64,000 nt of DNA from Epiperipatus broadwayi (GCA_028023455.1 JAQFVV010012990.1:258087-322086), one strand, 5' to 3'. Counted from the first letter of the stretch, positions 45,185 to 57,284 are shown. Program-made: numbers and translations. The notes: generated by a model from the letters alone, not told the origin.

Positions 45185-46092
45185 CAAAGGGGTTACCCAA
45201 AATAACTGGAATAATTTTCTGGTAGCCACATCTGTTGTAGTACATGCTTCTTCTTCTAGATACTTCTTGTGGGGACACTTCTGCATCAGACTTCCAAATC
45301 ATGTCATGATGTGATATTGTGGTCACATGTAGCACATTTTTTTGTAAAGTGTGTTTCACATATTTGTTGATTTTTGTAATGGCTGAAAAATTGGAACAAT
45401 GTGAAAAATTTTGTGTTCCTTTAAGAAAAATGGCAGGAAAAACAACTGTATGGTTGAAACAGCTTAACAAGCAAGTTGCTCTGGGAAAAACAAGTTTATG
45501 AATGTTTTAATGGAAGTGTTAAATTCACCATGTCCTAAAAAAGTGTAGTGGTTGAAGTGCAATGTTAAGATGACACTTGTTTTTTTTTGTGGGGGGGGGT
45601 ACAAATGGTATTGTTCATTCAGATTTATGATCAGGCATTTAATATCTATAACTTCTGAAGATTTTACATGATCCCGTAAAATGTAAACATGCCATTTTGT
45701 CGAAAGTGAGGAGTGCATGTTTCATCATGACAGCATGTTAGTGCACAAAGCTTTGGTGTGAAACAAGCTTAATTAAATTCAGCATGACCCAGCTTATCCA
45801 TTCATCACATATGCTCTCTCTTGCTTCATATGACTTCTTTTCAATCTCTCACTAGAAAAAATGTCTCAATTTTTATTTTGCGACTTAAAAGTGGTGAAGA
45901 AAAAACGATTGAGGTATTAAAAGGCATCACTTTCCAAGTATTTCTGGACTGCTTCAAAAAGTGAAAAATACATTTAAAGCAGTGCATTGCATTAAATAGA
46001 CTATATTTTAAAAGTGATTCAATTTGCAACACCTAAAAGTAAAAATACAATTTTTTATTGTAAAATTCTGGTTATTTTTGGATACCCCCTCA
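45185..46092 (+). mobile_element. mariner-family DNA transposon remnant
   Basis: About 0.9 kb bounded by inverted ends GGGGTTACCCAAAATAACTG (from 45189) and, inverted, ATTTTTGGATACCCC (to 46087), with TA at both borders. A transposase relic starts with MAEKLEQCEKFCVPLRKMAG at 45379. It continues in shifted frames through VKMTLVFFCGGG near 45568, HHDSMLVHKALV near 45722 and QVFLDCFKKW near 45938. The HHD and the spacing are typical of mariner transposases. Stops and frameshifts make it non-functional. Confidence 0.75.
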
Positions 46093-46099
46093 TATGTGG

Positions 46100-47100
46100 T
46101 TGTAGAATAATATGGAAACAACTACTCTTAGAAGCAATGAAGGGCATATAATGCTATTGTGAGGTTATCCACACTGACATTACTATTACTACCATTATTT
46201 ATTGTATTTTGATGAAATATTCTTTCTATACCATGATATTTCATATTTATTTTCTATCAAACTGCTTTTGGAGTCTAAGATTTTTTTCTGGTTTGTAAAT
46301 CCTTTACAAAATTTATAATTAGTTTCTTTCTTTTGCTATTATTAATATGTCAATATGTTCTATGGTGTTATAATCACTTGTAAAATTAATTTTTTACATG
46401 CTTTTATGTATATAGATATTAAGATCATGATAAATAAACGCCATTATTTTCAAGCATAATCATGCAACTGCAAAATAAAAGTGTTTTATTTTCTTTAATT
46501 CAATTCTTCAGAATGTAGATCTGTTTAAATATCTTGATAGTATACTTCTTGAGCTAAAAACTTAGGACTTAAAGCAAAGTATAGTCTCCAATGTGTTACT
46601 GAAGCTTTTAACAAATTAAATGATAAAGTATTAAGTATCCCTTAAGTAAGCATCTATTTGTGTAAAATTAGGATCATTCTAAATAATTGTTATAATGGCC
46701 TAATTTGTGTCCACATTTATTCAGAAAGTTTCACCGGGTCTAGAGACCAGCTCATTTGTGAATTAGTGATCAAATTTTTAATAGGATCGGGACTATGCCT
46801 GGTGAGAATGAAGCTCAAGGACTAAAAAGATCTGATGAAACAACTGAATCTGTTCAAGAAACATTTGAAGAGAATAGATGACTATTTATTTGCGAAATTG
46901 CCTGCAGCTTAGATTTTCAAAAACTATGGAGATCATAAAATTGATTTACATAAAAAACTTTACTATATGCAAAATCTGATACTTAAAGCTTTTAAAGAAT
47001 ATTCTCCACAGACATTTGTTTTGTAATCACGCATTTTTATTTAAATATATATGTGATACTTAAATGAATCATACAATATAAAATAAAATACTTTTATGTA
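46100..47100. other. no supported feature
   Basis: AT-rich DNA between the mariner remnant and the family C inverted element. No coding frame, RNA gene or repeat family was recognised. Confidence 0.45.
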
Positions 47101-47126
47101 ACAGCAATATATATATATATATATAT

Positions 47127-47461
47127 GTCCACAGATGGCGTTCTACCAAAAACACCGATCAAGCGTATGTTTTGTTTACATAAACGTCAGAGTAGTATTC
47201 ACTATCTCTAACTATAATTCCACTTTCAGATCATGATTTCAAGCTATTTGCTATCATCAGTGAAAGACAGGAATAAAGAAACTAGATCTAAACACAAACT
47301 CTGAGCGTTTATGAAACAATTTCTATTCAGCTTGCAAGCGTGAATTTTTTAGACACGTAATGTCTTCAAACTCAGCATAGCAAACCAGAATACTACTCTG
47401 ATGTTTATGTAAACAAAACATACGCTTGATCGGTGTTTTTGGTAGAACGCCATCTGTGGAC
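47127..47461 (-). mobile_element. hammerhead-bearing family C element with 74-bp inverted arms
   Basis: The arms 47127-47200 and 47388-47461 are inverted copies with a single mismatch (GTCCACAGATGGCGTTCTAC... and its complement). Between them lies a minus-strand family C body sharing CACGCTTGCAA, TTTAGATCTAGTTTCT and the hammerhead with 6293-6649. The near-perfect arms suggest a recent origin. (AT)n tracts flank both ends. Confidence 0.8.
47217..47274 (-). ncRNA. type I hammerhead ribozyme, family C, best copy
   Basis: Minus strand: ATTCC, loop TGT, CTTTCA, intact CTGATGA (47254-47260), stem II AGC/GCT with loop AAATA inside a T-T mismatch, GAAA (47237-47240), stem III ATCATGAT, C17 (47229), TGAAAG, loop T, GGAAT. 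Stem I has 6 plus 5 Watson-Crick pairs across a 1-by-3 internal loop. Relative to 6441-6497 both sides of stem I have changed (CTCCCA/TGGGAG) with pairing retained. Confidence 0.65.
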
Positions 47462-47539
47462 ATAAATACAAGCGTTAGCAAGTTTTTTAACTTGCATTTT
47501 TGTTTTTCATATATATATATATAATACAAATAAAATGTC

Positions 47540-47800
47540 CGATAATTAAAAAAAAACTATTGCAATAACAATAAAAGTAATAAATATAATGGTAATTAAC
47601 TATTATATACAGTTTTCCAATCCACAGAAGTACTTTTGATTAATTCCTTAATCTGTCTCAGCTGCTGTTAAATTCATGGAATTTGAGTTGCTGACATCTG
47701 CTTCTATTTTGTTTTTTGAATTTAATGGAAGTTAAGGCAGGTTACTGTATATAATAGTAATTACCATTATATTTATTGTAAATATATGTATATATATATT
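47540..47800. mobile_element. hairpin element, short copy (family H)
   Basis: Inverted ends CAATAACAATAAAAGTAATAAATATAATGGTAATTA... (left) and AGTAATTACCATTATATTTATTG (right), with a loop containing GAATTTAATGGAAGTTAAGG. It is related to 62715-63250, which has a longer centre. Confidence 0.6.
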
Positions 47801-48460
47801 ATAAAATGGAAAAAAATGATATGATGCTCGGGGAGATGATCATTCTAATCTGAATAAAACATAGCCCGATTATTGGTCACCATTAATGGACTATTGATTA
47901 TAATATGGAATGATAATATAAAAACTTTACTATGTCTGAGAATTAAGTCACCATTCACAATAATATAGATCTAGCCTAATTGTGGAGTGGTATTTTATAA
48001 AATCCCTAAAGTTAATTTGGCATTTTGTAATAATTCCCACATGTACATGATCATCATTGGCTAGCATTGGGTAGCTACTTCTTCACAATAGTAATGGATT
48101 TTTTTATCTCACTACCTCTCTACATTTGTTCAGTCAACATTTGTTATAAAGAAATGCCCTTAAGTTTTATATTCTTTATCATAGAGCAAAAACATGCATA
48201 AACAAATAGTAACCTGTGTAAAATTATCTAGCCTTGTTACTGATCACACGAGGCAATAACAATATTTCCCATATATAATTACTTCAATTGTCCACTACAC
48301 TATCATAAAATACTAACAACCTCAATTAAAATGTAATTTATCCAGATTCATTTTAAAATGGAATAAAGCAAATGAGATAATCACCTCAGACAACAAATCT
48401 TCACGATTCCAACGTAAACTGCAATAAGCAGCAGAACCATATACTATTTCCCTAAACAAT

Positions 48461-48520
48461 CATGCATGCTATTTTATTGATGCATGATATTTTATTGATG
48501 CATGCTATTTTATTGATAAT
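48461..48520 (+). repeat. short tandem repeat, three 20-bp units
   Basis: GCATGCTATTTTATTGAT, GCATGATATTTTATTGAT and GCATGCTATTTTATTGAT in direct succession. Confidence 0.8.
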
Positions 48521-49264
48521 TGAATAAAACTAAATTTCGAATCAATAAACAACTAAATTACAACATACTTTACGAATCTTTTATTATTTATAGCAATGCA
48601 AATTTACTTTAATATTTAATAACATTCTGTTTAAATCAATTAGTTTCTAAGTAATTATAATTACATTTTGAGAACGTTGTATAAACTATACAATATTTAT
48701 AATGTTTAAATGAAATAAACCTTTGCTCAGTGTTATATCTATTTTAATAAAACATTCAATATCATACGAACATTTCATTCATAGCCTACATTAGATCGAC
48801 ATGCAATTATTGCTTCAGTTATATTCTAAATTGAAACACTCCACAAGAATTTATTATCAATAAATACATTAGGTAATTTCACATTTTACAGCTACCCAAT
48901 CACATTATATAAAATATATATAGTAGGTTTCTATTGGACATTTACTGACTTATAATCACTGATATTATTCATAATAATGGAGTTCATCTTTCTTCTAGTC
49001 ATCTTTTTTCCACCAAATTTTATGAACTAGTTTAGTAAGCTATATCATCTTATAATAATATAACTCAAATACACCTAAACCTCACTTAGCTATTGGCTAC
49101 TTAGCAATATTTCACAATAGCGATCATCATCAGTTTGTACCCACTCCTTTGATTTACAATCGATTATTCACTATAATGATCAGGAATTTTTTTTTAAATT
49201 TAGAATGTATAAACTTAAATTATCTATAATTACTGAATCTATAATACTGTATACTGTACATATA

Positions 49265-49415
49265 AGTGTTGAATGTCTTTAGAAAAATTAAACTTTATTT
49301 AAATATAATGTACAGTATTTGGATTATTTAAATAAAGTTTAATTTTTCTAAAGACATTCAACACTTATATTAGATGATGAAATAGTCCAATATATAAATA
49401 CGGTAGAGTACAACT
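49265..49415. mobile_element. small hairpin equal to the outer part of the 36936-37480 palindrome
   Basis: GTGTTGAATGTCTTTAGAAA (left) returns inverted as TTTCTAAAGACATTCAACAC. It is followed by TTAGATGATGAAATAGTCCA as in the larger element. The tRNA-like interior is absent. Confidence 0.7.
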
Positions 49416-49750
49416 AAAATACCATCATCACAAATTTATTTTTTAGAACACCTGGTAATTATGTAAAAATAGTTATTGATTTTGTAACTTCATTAAAAAT
49501 GTTGTTTATACCCAAGTGGTTTCAAATCAAAAGAAAAGCAACATTTTAAAATTCGAATGTTAAATTTAAAAAAAGTTTAAGAAGAAAAACAGATTGCTTT
49601 TAAAATAAGTGTTAATAATCAAAAACGGAAGTCATTTATAATGTGACATTACTTTCATAAGCATGTATTTACAAAAATTTAATACAGAGAGCATACCAAT
49701 AGCTCAAACAAGCTCTTAATTGATAAGTGCAGTATGAGAAAATATTTTAA

Positions 49751-49805
49751 ATCTCTATCCAGACCAACTGTTTTCGAGCTTATGGCTCACCTCAGTGAAG
49801 AGTTA
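49751..49805 (-). ncRNA. hammerhead ribozyme-like fold, family D left arm
   Basis: Minus strand: CTCTTCA, box CTGAGGT (mutated), a perfect 4-bp stem II GAGC/GCTC with loop CATAA including the canonical G10.1-C11.1 pair, GAAA, stem III AACAGTTGGT, C17 (49762), TGGATAGAG. Good scaffold but the box is altered, so likely inactive. Confidence 0.45.
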
Positions 49806-50302
49806 GAATATTCAGATACTAGATATAAAACATCAACTCAAAACCCTGTACTTATGTCATACTTAATATTTAAGTAGAAACTCTGAAATTTTCAGACATG
49901 AAAATGTCTTTAGCTCCAAGTATCTAGCTTAAATAGCTATATGGAACTGAACCAAATTCAGGTCTACCATATTTTAATAGTCTCAGCATAGCCAAAGCTT
50001 GTTTGAGCTATTGGTATGCTCTCTGTATTACATTTTTGTAAATACAAGCCTATAAAAGTAATGTCATGTTAAATATGACTTGCTTTTTTGATTATTATAA
50101 TTTTACCTTTAATGCTTTGACTATGCTAAAGCTATTAAAATATGGTAGATCTGAATTTGGTTCAGTCCCATATAGCTATTTAAGTTAGATAGCTGGAGTT
50201 AAAGACATTTTCATGTCCAAAAATTTCAGAGTTTCTATTTAAATATTACATATGAAATAAGTGCTGGGTTTTAAGTTGATGTTTTAGATCTAGTGTCTGA
50301 AT

Positions 50303-50363
50303 ATTCTAGATCTTCACTGAGTTGAGCCGTAAGCTTGAAACCAGTTGGTTTGGAGATAGGAAT
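50303..50363 (+). ncRNA. hammerhead ribozyme-like fold, family D right arm
   Basis: ATTC, loop, TCTTCA, box CTGAGTT, stem II GAGC/GCTT with loop CGTAA, GAAA, a perfect stem III ACCA/TGGT around GT, H17 T (50350), TGGAGA, loop TAG, GAAT. Stem I is 6 plus 4 pairs. The box substitution argues against activity. Confidence 0.45.
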
Positions 50364-50599
50364 GTTCTGGATAGAGATTAAGAGCTTGTTTGAGCTAATA
50401 AGTGTTAATGAATATTTTTTTAATATGTACTTTATTCCTAAGTTAGTGTAATTTTTAGCTTTAAGAAACTGTCTAATTTTTCCCCTATAGACCCCTTTTA
50501 TAAATACGTATTCTGTATATGGTATTCTTGATTAATGTTGAGTTTTGAAGAACCAATTGCTATCACTAAGGGGGGTAAAGTGTATAATATTTCTTCTAA

Positions 50600-50835
50600 A
50601 ACATCACATGATCACCATTACACAAGATGTTAAAATAGTAGTAAACTTTCCATACAGTACAACCACTAAGTGCAAGTCACAGTAATCAATGTATGTAAAA
50701 AGGTTTGTGCATAAAATCCCTATGTAGTACTTACTTATCAAATATCCCCAGACTAGTATTTAGCTTGTCACTATCATCAGTTAAGAGCATTAGTCTGGAG
50801 AGCACTGCACCTAGATCTTAGGATCTAATGCAACT
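50600..50835 (-). mobile_element. hammerhead-bearing element, family A
   Basis: Begins ACATCACATGATCACCATTA and runs to GCACTGCACCTAGATCTTAG. The minus-strand core (50736-50790) has CTGATGA, but GAAA has become AAAT and stem II is mismatched. Degenerate ribozyme. Confidence 0.6.
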
Positions 50836-51034
50836 TTTTGTTAGCCACCTTTACCTTTTTAGTTAACTATAAGATTGTGAGTTCAAAATGAAAACAATTT
50901 TTAATCCAATCTTATTCCCTTGCATAGTCATTCAGATCTGAACCCAACTCAGTATCTATACATTTGGTGTTTTTGATTCTTCAATAACTATAGTCATCAT
51001 AATTCTATGGGCAGGATTGATATTAAACCATTAA

Positions 51035-51200
51035 ATGTCACATGATCATCATTTCCTATGCTTACACAAGCTGTTAAAACAGTAGCAAACTTTACAGATA
51101 GTAGTGCCACCAAGTGCAAGTCACAGTAATCAATGGATGCAAGAAGGTTTGTGCATAAAATTCCTATCTAATGCTTACCAATATAGGCTCAGAAGTCTTT
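51035..51200 (-). mobile_element. family A element, truncated
   Basis: Shares ATGTCACATGATCATCATTT, AAGTGCAAGTCACAGTAATC and GGTTTGTGCATAAAATTCC with the preceding copy. Breaks off within the hammerhead region. Confidence 0.6.
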
Positions 51201-51821
51201 AGCTTGCATGAATGGTTCTTTTGCTCTGCCCTGGATCACTTACTAAAAAAGCTGTTTTACTATTTTCTTTTAGCATATACATTAAAATCATCTACTGCTC
51301 TAATGTTGTTGGGATTGTATTCTTTATTGCAAGTGAGTTTTTATTAATAGCATGGTAATATGTAAAGTCTGTTTTACTATAGTTTCTTTTAGCCTTATCT
51401 TCTATTCATTTATAGAGGACTATCACCTACAAACTATGAAGTGTTTTTCTACTTTTACAACTGAACACATTCTTCATATTATGAACTAAAACAAAATAAT
51501 TTTGCAATTAGTCAAATAAATATTTATTTCCTTTGATGTTTTCTGATCTCTTTTTTATTATTCTGCACATATCACCAACACTTTTTATTGGTCTTCTCTG
51601 AAACCAGTTTGAACTTTATGTAGTACTAAGTCTATTCTTTTAAGCTATTTTTAGTACCAGTATTCAGCATCCTAATTAAATAAGAGTGAATGATGATTTG
51701 TACATAAAACATCTTAAGTATTTATCCTGGTTTTTTTTTGTCAAAATGTGAAGATTAGTGAGATTTTATTACTTTTAAACTAATGTAATGTTCTAATTAT
51801 TTATCAAGTGCATAGACAATA

Positions 51822-52180
51822 TGTAATTATAAAGAGAGAAGGCTTTATACTTTTTAGCAGGCACTTTAAACACTTATAACAGCCAAATGATATCGATTCT
51901 TGATTATAGAGGGAACTCTCAAACCTCAACACAAGATAGAGAATAACAGATTTGCATTCAAATCAAGATGCTTCAGATTGGCCTATATAAATGTGAATTT
52001 AGGTTAAAGATAAGGTGGCCATTCTTATCTTTATAAAGTCTCTATCTTGTGTTAAGGTTTGTGAGTTTCCTCTATAGTCAAAAAACTGCATTGTTTGGCT
52101 ATTATAAACATTTAAAGTACCTGTTAGAAAGATTAAAGCCTTTTCTCTTTATAATTAATTTTAAACTAATACAATGTAAT
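51822..52180. mobile_element. hairpin element with about 110-bp inverted arms
   Basis: TGTAATTATAAAGAGAGAAG, CACTTTAAACACTTATAA and CTCAACACAAGATAGAGA at the left return inverted near 52030-52165. The centre has GGCCTATATAAATGTG. Non-coding; related to 30140-30390. Confidence 0.65.
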
Positions 52181-52381
52181 TTCAAATTTTTGGTTTTTTA
52201 TCAGTTTGTTTCTCAAAAACAGTTCTCTCTCTACTCATGAGTATTGTGATGACATTTCATTCATTAGATAAAATAATTTTGCCTGGTTTAGCAGAATGGC
52301 AGTGTCATATCTGACCTTGTTTACTTAAGTGGATTAATCCAGATTCCTCCTTTATCTGATCAGATTCAGCATGTGTAGCCA

Positions 52382-52470
52382 CTAACCAATGTGTAAACAT
52401 GTGGCTAACCAATATATAAACATGGCCAAAGGGTGAAATATAAGTATAGCCAATGTGTAAACTTGTGTAT
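52382..52470 (+). repeat. short imperfect tandem repeat
   Basis: Four variants of (A/G)CCAATGTGTAAAC(A/T)TG occur within about 90 bp, spaced by 20 to 40 bases. Confidence 0.5.
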
Positions 52471-52529
52471 AAAACCTACCATTGGTTAGACTTTCTAAAT
52501 CCAATTACTGCCAGTAAAAGAGGGGATCT

Positions 52530-54200
52530 GACAATGAATAGCCAGCCTTTTTGGAGGCAAGCCAGAGTCTAACTCAACTGACATTACATGCTCTTAACTG
52601 AGAGAGATAATGTCTGTCTAACCTGAATGACTGAATGTGCCCTCAATTGAAACTACTTTCAACTACGAAGGTGTTTCTACTATAGTCATTAGCAATACGT
52701 CTATACAGCGAGGCAAGTCCATAATAATACTGGAAGCTGCTAATATTATGGTCAATTAGAGGTAAGCTGTCCAGTGCAGCCAGAAGAGCCTTGACTAGAA
52801 CTCATGAAGCAAGCTAAATATACAGCTGGAAATGAGAGAGTCATTCGGGCATGACCGGTTTAGTATTAACTATATTTATCTATGTACAATTGTGTTTATT
52901 GATATCACAGTTGGTTTGGACCTGAAACCTGCAATTCAGACAAAACACAACAGATTTGGTGCAGTTTATGGGTCACTGCTTAATTCTGTCATTTCAGGGA
53001 ATTGAACTTTATAATTTGCAACAAAATATGGATTACTTTTCATTTAATGTCAGAAGTTAAAATATCTTTAGTTACTAATAAACTTTTATGTAGAACTGTA
53101 TAAGGTGTTCAAAGAATACTGATTATCTCATTCTCTTGCTATAATGATAACCTAGGATTCGAATTCAGACTGAATAAAACTTGGGATTGTTGTTTGATCC
53201 AAACCCGTTTAGATGTTTCATAGTATATCTTACTCATATCCAATCAGCATTTACAACATGGATGACAAATGTTTATCTGACTACTTCTAAAATAAAATCA
53301 TGCAAAACTTCATCATCCCACGTTTGAAGACTCTCATTTTCTTCATCATTCCTCTTTTAAGAGATGTGCGAAAAGGCTTTATCTTAAGTCGAGTTATTTA
53401 AAAGCTTTTTAAAATCTATTATTTATATATCGTTTAAAATAAAACGTAGATCAACGTGATCTTTTTTTTTTAATTAAATTTTATAATCACAACTTAGCAT
53501 TTTGCTTTAAGATTTTAATAAAATTAAGCAAATAAAAAACATTTAAATTAAATACAGAAGAAAGGAAATAAATATACAAAAATCAGTTCAATAATGAAAT
53601 TAAATTTTTTAATTATAACGATTGCTAATTGTGAGTTCTATTGACAGAAGCAATTTGTTTGATAAATATTGGAAGGCACCTGGTAACGAGATTGCACTGC
53701 GCTTCAGGGTAAACAACCATAATTTACTCTGAAAACCTCAAAACTGAAAGTTTCAGCACCAAATTCAATCATAAAAGATTTTAGCTTAATCCATTAACCA
53801 ATTTTTCAAGGAAGCAGTCTAAATTACTTAAAGAAGTACAAATTACTGATTCGAAGTGCTTATTTTACTTACAGAAAAAAAAAATAGTTTTCTCATTTAT
53901 TAAATGATGAATTAGTTATTAATTTAGCTAAGTTAGAGTAAGTGTGTGTGTGTGCGCGCTGAATATTTGTATATGTATGTATTAACTTTTAATGACTTCA
54001 AATGAATCTATCTCACTTCGGTATGCGACATACACATAATGAATGGATACCAGATATTTAAAAAAATATGTGATATTCCCGCACTAAAGTGACCGATGAA
54101 GTTTGGATTCAGGGATTTTTAGCTCTCCCATTTATCAATTTAGCATTGGCTAACCCTCACATGAGAATTGATACCAGATGCTAGTAAGAATATACACCAG
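52530..54200. other. no supported gene
   Basis: Mixed AT-rich DNA. A somewhat GC-richer part (52560-52830) shares scattered words with 54470-54610 (AAGCTGTC, CAGCTGGAA) but no element could be defined. A (GT)n run lies near 53942. Confidence 0.4.
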
Positions 54201-54209
54201 ATTTTTATA

Positions 54210-54425
54210 TCTCAACTTGCTTCCAAATAATGGACTACTCCAGATTCTATCTTATCTTGATCGGATTGAATATTTATTGCCACAGACCCATGTATATACA
54301 AATAGATAATGTAAGTCCAATGACAAGAATAGGCCAATAGGTAATGATGATCACTAAACCTGATTGATCTCATTATGGATGGCAATCTGGCTATAAGTAA
54401 CCCATTTAGAAGTAAGATCAAACAA
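54210..54425. repeat. dispersed repeat R2, copy 2
   Basis: Partner of 31330-31560, same orientation, sharing AATAATGGACTACTCC-type, ATTCTATCTTATCTTGATCGG and GACAAGAATAGGCCAATAGG blocks. Confidence 0.5.
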
Positions 54426-55732
54426 CACTCAAACCTGAATTAAGTATATACATCCACTATATGGCTGAGGAATGAGGCAAATCACCCTAGAAAGCTGCTA
54501 GTTATAAATGAGATACAAGGCAAGCTGTCATAGAACAACCAAAAGTCTCATCATACCTACTCATGAGGCAGCCTATCAAGGTCCAGCTGGAAGTTGTAGT
54601 TGGAGCTTGTAATGGTACCTGAAGTCCCTTCTTTCTATAGTTGCATGGCCACTAAATACTATACCAAGCCAATTCATAATAATATATTTTAATTTTAGCT
54701 TTTCTCTTTAGTTGCATAATATTTAATATGCTGCAGTTCTGCAGTAATAATTTGGCATCCTTATTATATTATTTAACCTAATCATCTGAAATGCTTATGA
54801 AATGAAACAGACTGTTTTATCTTGTCTTATAAATTCCAACACAAAGTTAATAGCTAAATGTTTTAGTGACTCAAATAAGAACTAATTCATGGCACCATTG
54901 ACATATGGAGAAACCAAACAAATTTTTTTTTTTTTGGCACACTGCTTTTTTATCAAAATCATGAAAATAATTAATTTTTAAATATATATTATTAATTTCT
55001 TCTATAAGGAGCAAATGATTCCTAGACCACCTGAACCCACTATCACTCCTCTAAAAGGCTTCAGTGTCCCCTGGATGAAGGTACTGCCCACTTTGGGAAC
55101 CATAGCTTTAGAGGATTAACCCTCATTTGAAAGTTATTCTACTATCCACTATTAGTGAACTCTATAAATAGGCTTCATTCAGCATTTGGAATATCAGAAC
55201 AACTCGTGAATATTAAAAAAAATTAGTAGTATAAAAATTTACCAGTATTCGTTTTTTTCTGTGTGGTGATATTTTTCACTTCAGTTTTTAAAAATTAGAA
55301 TTAATAATTCTGGAACATCTTTTACAAAATTATCCTAGTAAAAAATAGCATTCTGTTAAGCAAAAAACTATAAAATAGTTACTATTCCAGTGCACACAAT
55401 AATATGAAACAAAAGTGTTTTCCTGCTTCCATCTATAGTACTAATCTTAAAATAACATCCACAGCTAAACATTTATTGCTATTAAGATATCTCATAGAAT
55501 GGCCTACATCTGAATATTAGGAAGCAGTAAGAACTCATAAAAGTCAAGACTTGCCACTCTTATCTTAATATTTATTTCAGAAGGAATGTGTATATTTTCT
55601 GGAAAAAATCTAGTAGTATAGAATATAGATTAATCAGTATTTTATTTTTTGGAAAAATCTTAACCAATATGGGTGTTCTTGCATTCTGCAAAATCTTACC
55701 TAATAAGTGGTGTTCTACTTTTATATATATAT

Positions 55733-55900
55733 ATTATAACGGTCAGGGTCTTTGTGGAAACCTTCCGTATCTCCCGTACAGGGCACCACCAGGCTATTGG
55801 AACCTGGAAAATTTATTTTATTATAGATTGTTAGCCCCAGTCACTAGCTCATGGAGCAGCAGAGACAATGTACACTTTATTTTTAAAGAAAGCCAATAAA
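55733..55900 (+). other. GC-richer segment of unknown origin next to an (AT)n tract
   Basis: Starts TTATAACGGTCAGGGTCTTT after (AT)n and continues through ACCTTCCGTATCTCCCGTAC. It contrasts in composition with its surroundings. It may be a fragment of a mobile element that targets (AT)n, like those ending at 905 and 57690, but no inverted or direct partner was found. Confidence 0.3.
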
Positions 55901-56935
55901 AAATAAGAATAAGCTACTGCCAGATTAATAATACACAGAAACATTTATTTTGCACATATATAAAATTTAGAATTATTTCAGTATGATGTTTACTTTATAA
56001 TTTAATTTACATTTTAAAAGTTTGCACAGATGAATATATTAATATTTTAATAGTGTTGAGTATGGATAGACTACATAGATTGTACTTGAAAAGAAAATAT
56101 TCTATATCCATTATTTAACCCTAGGCCAAGGGTTTGCAGTCAAACTAATGTCAATCTATCTGATATATCAATGTATTCAATGCAGCATGAATACGACAGC
56201 ATAATACCATACTGTCAGTAATGCACATCTGAATAGCATGGTTAAAGAGAAGAAATTGTCTCTCATCCAGTACAGGAATGTTACATCTGTCTGGCAAGAA
56301 AAACAATAAAAAAGGAAAACTCCATAGGAAGGGATTGTGGTCCTTTTTGCTGACTTACAATCCCATTCCATAGGCAAAGGGGGTGATCCACAGAGCAGAG
56401 AATAACATCTGTCTCTGATGGTCAATAAGAAATAGTCTTATTTTGCCCAAGTGTGGCATATAATGTGATCCTGCACATAGCGGATCTTCATGCTACATTT
56501 ACAAATTACACCAATACATCCAATCCATTGATCCAATTTAACTACGAAACAAATAACCTAAGATTTACCCTCCCTTAAACTAACATAACTTTACAAATCT
56601 ATGCAGCCATTCATGACTGACTTAAATTTAACATGATTTAATTAAAAGTTTATCTTAACAGAAAAAAAAATCATAATAAACACTTAAAAGAACAGAAAAA
56701 ATAAATTAATGGAAATGATTTTTAAAAAAATACATTCAATAAAAATAATTATTAATAAATGATTTAGTTTGGTCAGACAGGAATTTCTAATGCTATAATT
56801 TAAATACTGGGAAAGTTTTATACTTAATGTTCATGAAATAACTAAAGTTCTTACAGTTTTAAAATACTGGAAGATTTTTTTTAGAATTAAAGTGCATTAG
56901 TTAGAGTGCTTACTGTTTTAAAAAGTCTGTATTTT

Positions 56936-57178
56936 CTAGTTGCTTGTAATTTGGAAGATGCTAATTCCCACAATGTCCTGAGGAGATTGGTATGCAGTTA
57001 GCCATTGGTCCTTTATTGTAGCTGGTATTTTATTGCTGGGCCCTGAAGTCCTGTGGTCTGCAATATAGGAAGATGATATTTCATTTCTTCTTTTGAAAAA
57101 ACTGAAGGGATTGAAAGTGCGTCTTTTCAATCCCTTTCTTTCAACTCTCCCCGCACTAACACATATAACACACCTCAT
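56936..57178 (-). CDS. unrecognised 80-codon open frame
   Basis: A minus-strand frame with balanced amino-acid use (RTFNPFSFFKRRNEISSSYI, then ADHRTSGPSNKIPATIKDQW), unlike the AT-noise frames nearby. It is not bounded by obvious splice sites. The DNA contains a GGGATTGAAA/TTTCAATCCC hairpin, which may instead point to a mobile element. I do not recognise the product. Confidence 0.15.
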   Translation of the reverse strand: MRCVICVSAGRVERKGLKRRTFNPFSFFKRRNEISSSYIADHRTSGPSNKIPATIKDQWLTAYQSPQDIVGISIFQITSN

Positions 57179-57284
57179 ATTTTATTTCCATTTTTTTTTC
57201 TTTTTATATTAAATTTGCAGATTAACTCAACATTACATCATGATGATGATGATCCTTTTACTGAGGTCCATTTCCTGAGGGATT

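Larger units (their letters stand above)
49560..50400. mobile_element. nested palindromes with two hammerhead-like cores (family D)
   Basis: An outer palindrome (about 49735-50003 against 50120-50395) surrounds a second inverted unit (GAGAGCATACCAATAGCTCA at 49688 against TGAGCTATTGGTATGCTCTC near 50010). The arms carry hammerhead-like cores on opposite strands (49751-49805 and 50303-50363). Non-coding. Confidence 0.6.

Noticed and set aside
45102-45314. 70-codon frame after an AG acceptor-like site, considered as a missing DNAAF11 exon
   Set aside because: The sequence does not match the CS-like domain, and the right half lies inside the mariner terminal region.
55588-55899. 103-codon plus-strand frame
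   Set aside because: It crosses an (AT)n tract and the amino-acid pattern is consistent with chance; no domain or splice evidence.
56177-56425. 82-codon minus-strand frame with Cys, Tyr and Trp
   Set aside because: No recognisable motif, no splice borders, and no support for expression; left out as unsupported.
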